The notes beneath the pieces were generated by a model that had not been told where the DNA came from, searched no databases, and saw only the letters and a list, made by a program, of their open reading frames with translations. The position numbers and the translations under genes were made by a program. A stretch of 6,335 nt of DNA, from positions 1 to 6,335 of the forward strand of contig JABFXT010000042.1 of NCBI GenBank assembly GCA_013361595.1. Reading direction: 5' to 3'. Below are positions 5,184-6,335 of this stretch, in pieces. How positions within the stretch are numbered: position 1 is the first letter of the stretch; each line of letters starts with the position of its first letter. This DNA comes from Nocardia sp. (GTDB lineage: Bacteria > Actinomycetota > Actinomycetes > Mycobacteriales > Mycobacteriaceae).

Positions 5184-6335
5184 GTGAGCACAACCGGCCG
5201 TACGGTGCGAGACGGGCAGGACGCGGTGACGGCGTGGCTGGCCGAGCACACGGTCGATCTCGTCCAATGGCGCCGGCACATCCACGCCAACCCGGAACTG
5301 TCCCGCACCGAGTTCGCGACCACCGAGTTCGTCGGCACCTGGCTGACCAAGGCCGGACTCTCCTTCCGGGTGCTGCCGAGCGGTACCGGTCTGATCTGCG
5401 ATATCGGCCCCGAAGACGCCCCGCGCATCGCGTTACGCGCCGATATGGACGCGCTGGCGCTCCAGGAATTCACCGGCCGCCCCTTCGCGTCCACCGTTCC
5501 CGGCGTCTCGCACGCCTGCGGCCACGACGCGCACACCAGCATCCTGCTGGGCACCGCGCTGGCCCTGGCCGACCTCGACCTGCCGGTAGGAGTGCGGTTG
5601 GTCTTCCAGCACGCCGAAGAGGTCATGCCCGGCGGAGCCATCGATATGGTCGCCCAAGGCGCGATGAACGGTGTGGACCGGGTATTCGCCCTCCACTGCG
5701 ACCCCCGCCTGGAAGCGGGCAAGGTCGGCATCAGGGTCGGCGCCATCACCTCGGCCGCCGATACGGTCGAACTGGTCCTGGACTCACCCGGCGGGCACAC
5801 GTCACGCCCGCACCTCACCAGCGACCTCGTCTACGCCATCGGCACCGTCATCACCGGCCTGCCCGGCCTGCTCACCCGCCGGATCGACCCGCGCACCAGC
5901 ACGGTCATGGTGTGGGGAGCGGTCAGCGCCGGTAAAGCACCCAACGCGATCCCGCAGACCGGCATGCTCACCGGCACCGTCCGCACCGGCGATCACGCCA
6001 ACTGGGCACTACTCGAACCGATGGTGCGCGAAATCGTCGACGGCCTGCTCGCCCCCACCGGCGTGCGCTACCAGCTCGACTACCGGCGCGGCGTACCCCC
6101 GGTGGTGAACGACGAACAATCGGTCCGCATGCTCAGCGACGCGGTCCGCGCCATCGCCCCCGACGCCCTCGCCGACACCCCCCAATCCGGCGGTGGCGAG
6201 GACTTCTCCTGGTACCTGGAAGAAGTCCCGGGCGCCATGGCCCGGCTCGGCGTCTGGTCCGGCGAAGGGCCACAACTCGACCTGCACCAGCCCACCTTCG
6301 ATATCGAAGAGCGGGCACTGCCGGTAGGCGTTCGG
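5184..6335 (+). CDS. amiA1: M20D-family amidohydrolase (AmiA-like aminoacylase/carboxypeptidase), C-terminus cut by window edge
   Basis: This is a cytosolic metal-dependent hydrolase of N-acyl amino acids or small peptides; the natural substrate is unknown. My translation gives 384 codons without a stop from GTG 5184 (MSTTGRTVRDGQ) to the edge. The catalytic domain opens with WRRHIHANPELS (29-40). RADMDAL is at 85-91. Metal-site residues follow: C112 and H114 in HACGHDAH, E145/E146 in QHAEE, H171 in ALHCDP, and H368 in LDLHQP. The lid/dimerisation domain (about 185-300) carries SPGGHTSRPH. SGGGEDFSWYLEEVPGAMARLG (335-356) precedes the closing FDIEERAL. All metal ligands are present, so the enzyme looks active, and only about 10-15 residues are probably missing. 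The sequence closely matches M. tuberculosis AmiA1 (Rv3305c) as I remember it, so I use that symbol with caution. GTG is chosen for its AGGAGG site; an ATG at 5085 would add 33 residues without homology. Confidence 0.93.
   Translation, partial: MSTTGRTVRDGQDAVTAWLAEHTVDLVQWRRHIHANPELSRTEFATTEFVGTWLTKAGLSFRVLPSGTGLICDIGPEDAPRIALRADMDALALQEFTGRPFASTVPGVSHACGHDAHTSILLGTALALADLDLPVGVRLVFQHAEEVMPGGAIDMVAQGAMNGVDRVFALHCDPRLEAGKVGIRVGAITSAADTVELVLDSPGGHTSRPHLTSDLVYAIGTVITGLPGLLTRRIDPRTSTVMVWGAVSAGKAPNAIPQTGMLTGTVRTGDHANWALLEPMVREIVDGLLAPTGVRYQLDYRRGVPPVVNDEQSVRMLSDAVRAIAPDALADTPQSGGGEDFSWYLEEVPGAMARLGVWSGEGPQLDLHQPTFDIEERALPVGVR

Noticed and set aside
5048..5818. 256-codon minus-strand reading frame over the amidohydrolase
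   Set aside because: It is antisense to a gene with all M20 metal-site residues, and its translation has no recognisable motif.

Overview
The window is high-GC actinobacterial DNA. Third codon positions are almost all G or C, several starts look leaderless, one gene pair carries a type VII (ESX) secretion motif, and the block upp / pmm / purine nucleoside phosphorylase / M20 amidohydrolase resembles, from memory, the Mycobacterium tuberculosis Rv3305c-Rv3309c neighbourhood. A Nocardia or close relative in the Mycobacteriales is the likeliest source. This is inferred from gene content and protein style, not from a database search.

Layout: (1) 1-1063, minus strand: a two-gene type VII secretion substrate operon. 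It holds a 104-residue EspC-like protein with a YxxxD motif, followed after 4 bases by a WXG-type protein with a Ser/Thr-rich linker that runs off the left edge. (2) 1064-1213: divergent intergenic region with a 10-bp inverted repeat. (3) 1214-1837, plus strand: uracil phosphoribosyltransferase (upp). (4) 1844-4123, minus strand: purine nucleoside phosphorylase (deoD) and then an alpha-D-phosphohexomutase, separated only by the deoD stop codon. The operon converges on upp with a 6-base gap. (5) 4124-4231: compact divergent promoter region. (6) 4232-4936, plus strand: crotonase-fold protein best read as a delta3,delta2-enoyl-CoA isomerase. (7) 4937-5183: intergenic region with two inverted repeats. 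(8) 5184-6335, plus strand: M20D amidohydrolase, nearly complete but cut by the right edge.

How the genes fit together: upp salvages uracil with PRPP. The phosphorylase splits purine nucleosides into base plus (deoxy)ribose-1-phosphate. The adjacent mutase has the GTAGLR and EEAIG signatures I associate with PGM2-type enzymes, so it may return the pentose-1-phosphate to the 5-phosphate. That would make regions 3-4 a nucleoside salvage unit. The isomerase and amidohydrolase are catabolic neighbours with no obvious shared pathway, and the ESX substrate pair is unrelated to salvage.

The most unusual sequence-level signals are a perfect 14-bp-arm hairpin inside deoD, the zero-base in-frame deoD-TAG-ATG-pmm junction, three TAnnnT elements placed 6-7 bases before ATG codons (leaderless genes), and a strong excess of the palindrome GATATC driven by Asp-Ile codon pairs. 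I saw no mobile element, CRISPR array, tRNA or rRNA. No wholly new multi-gene system is evident.
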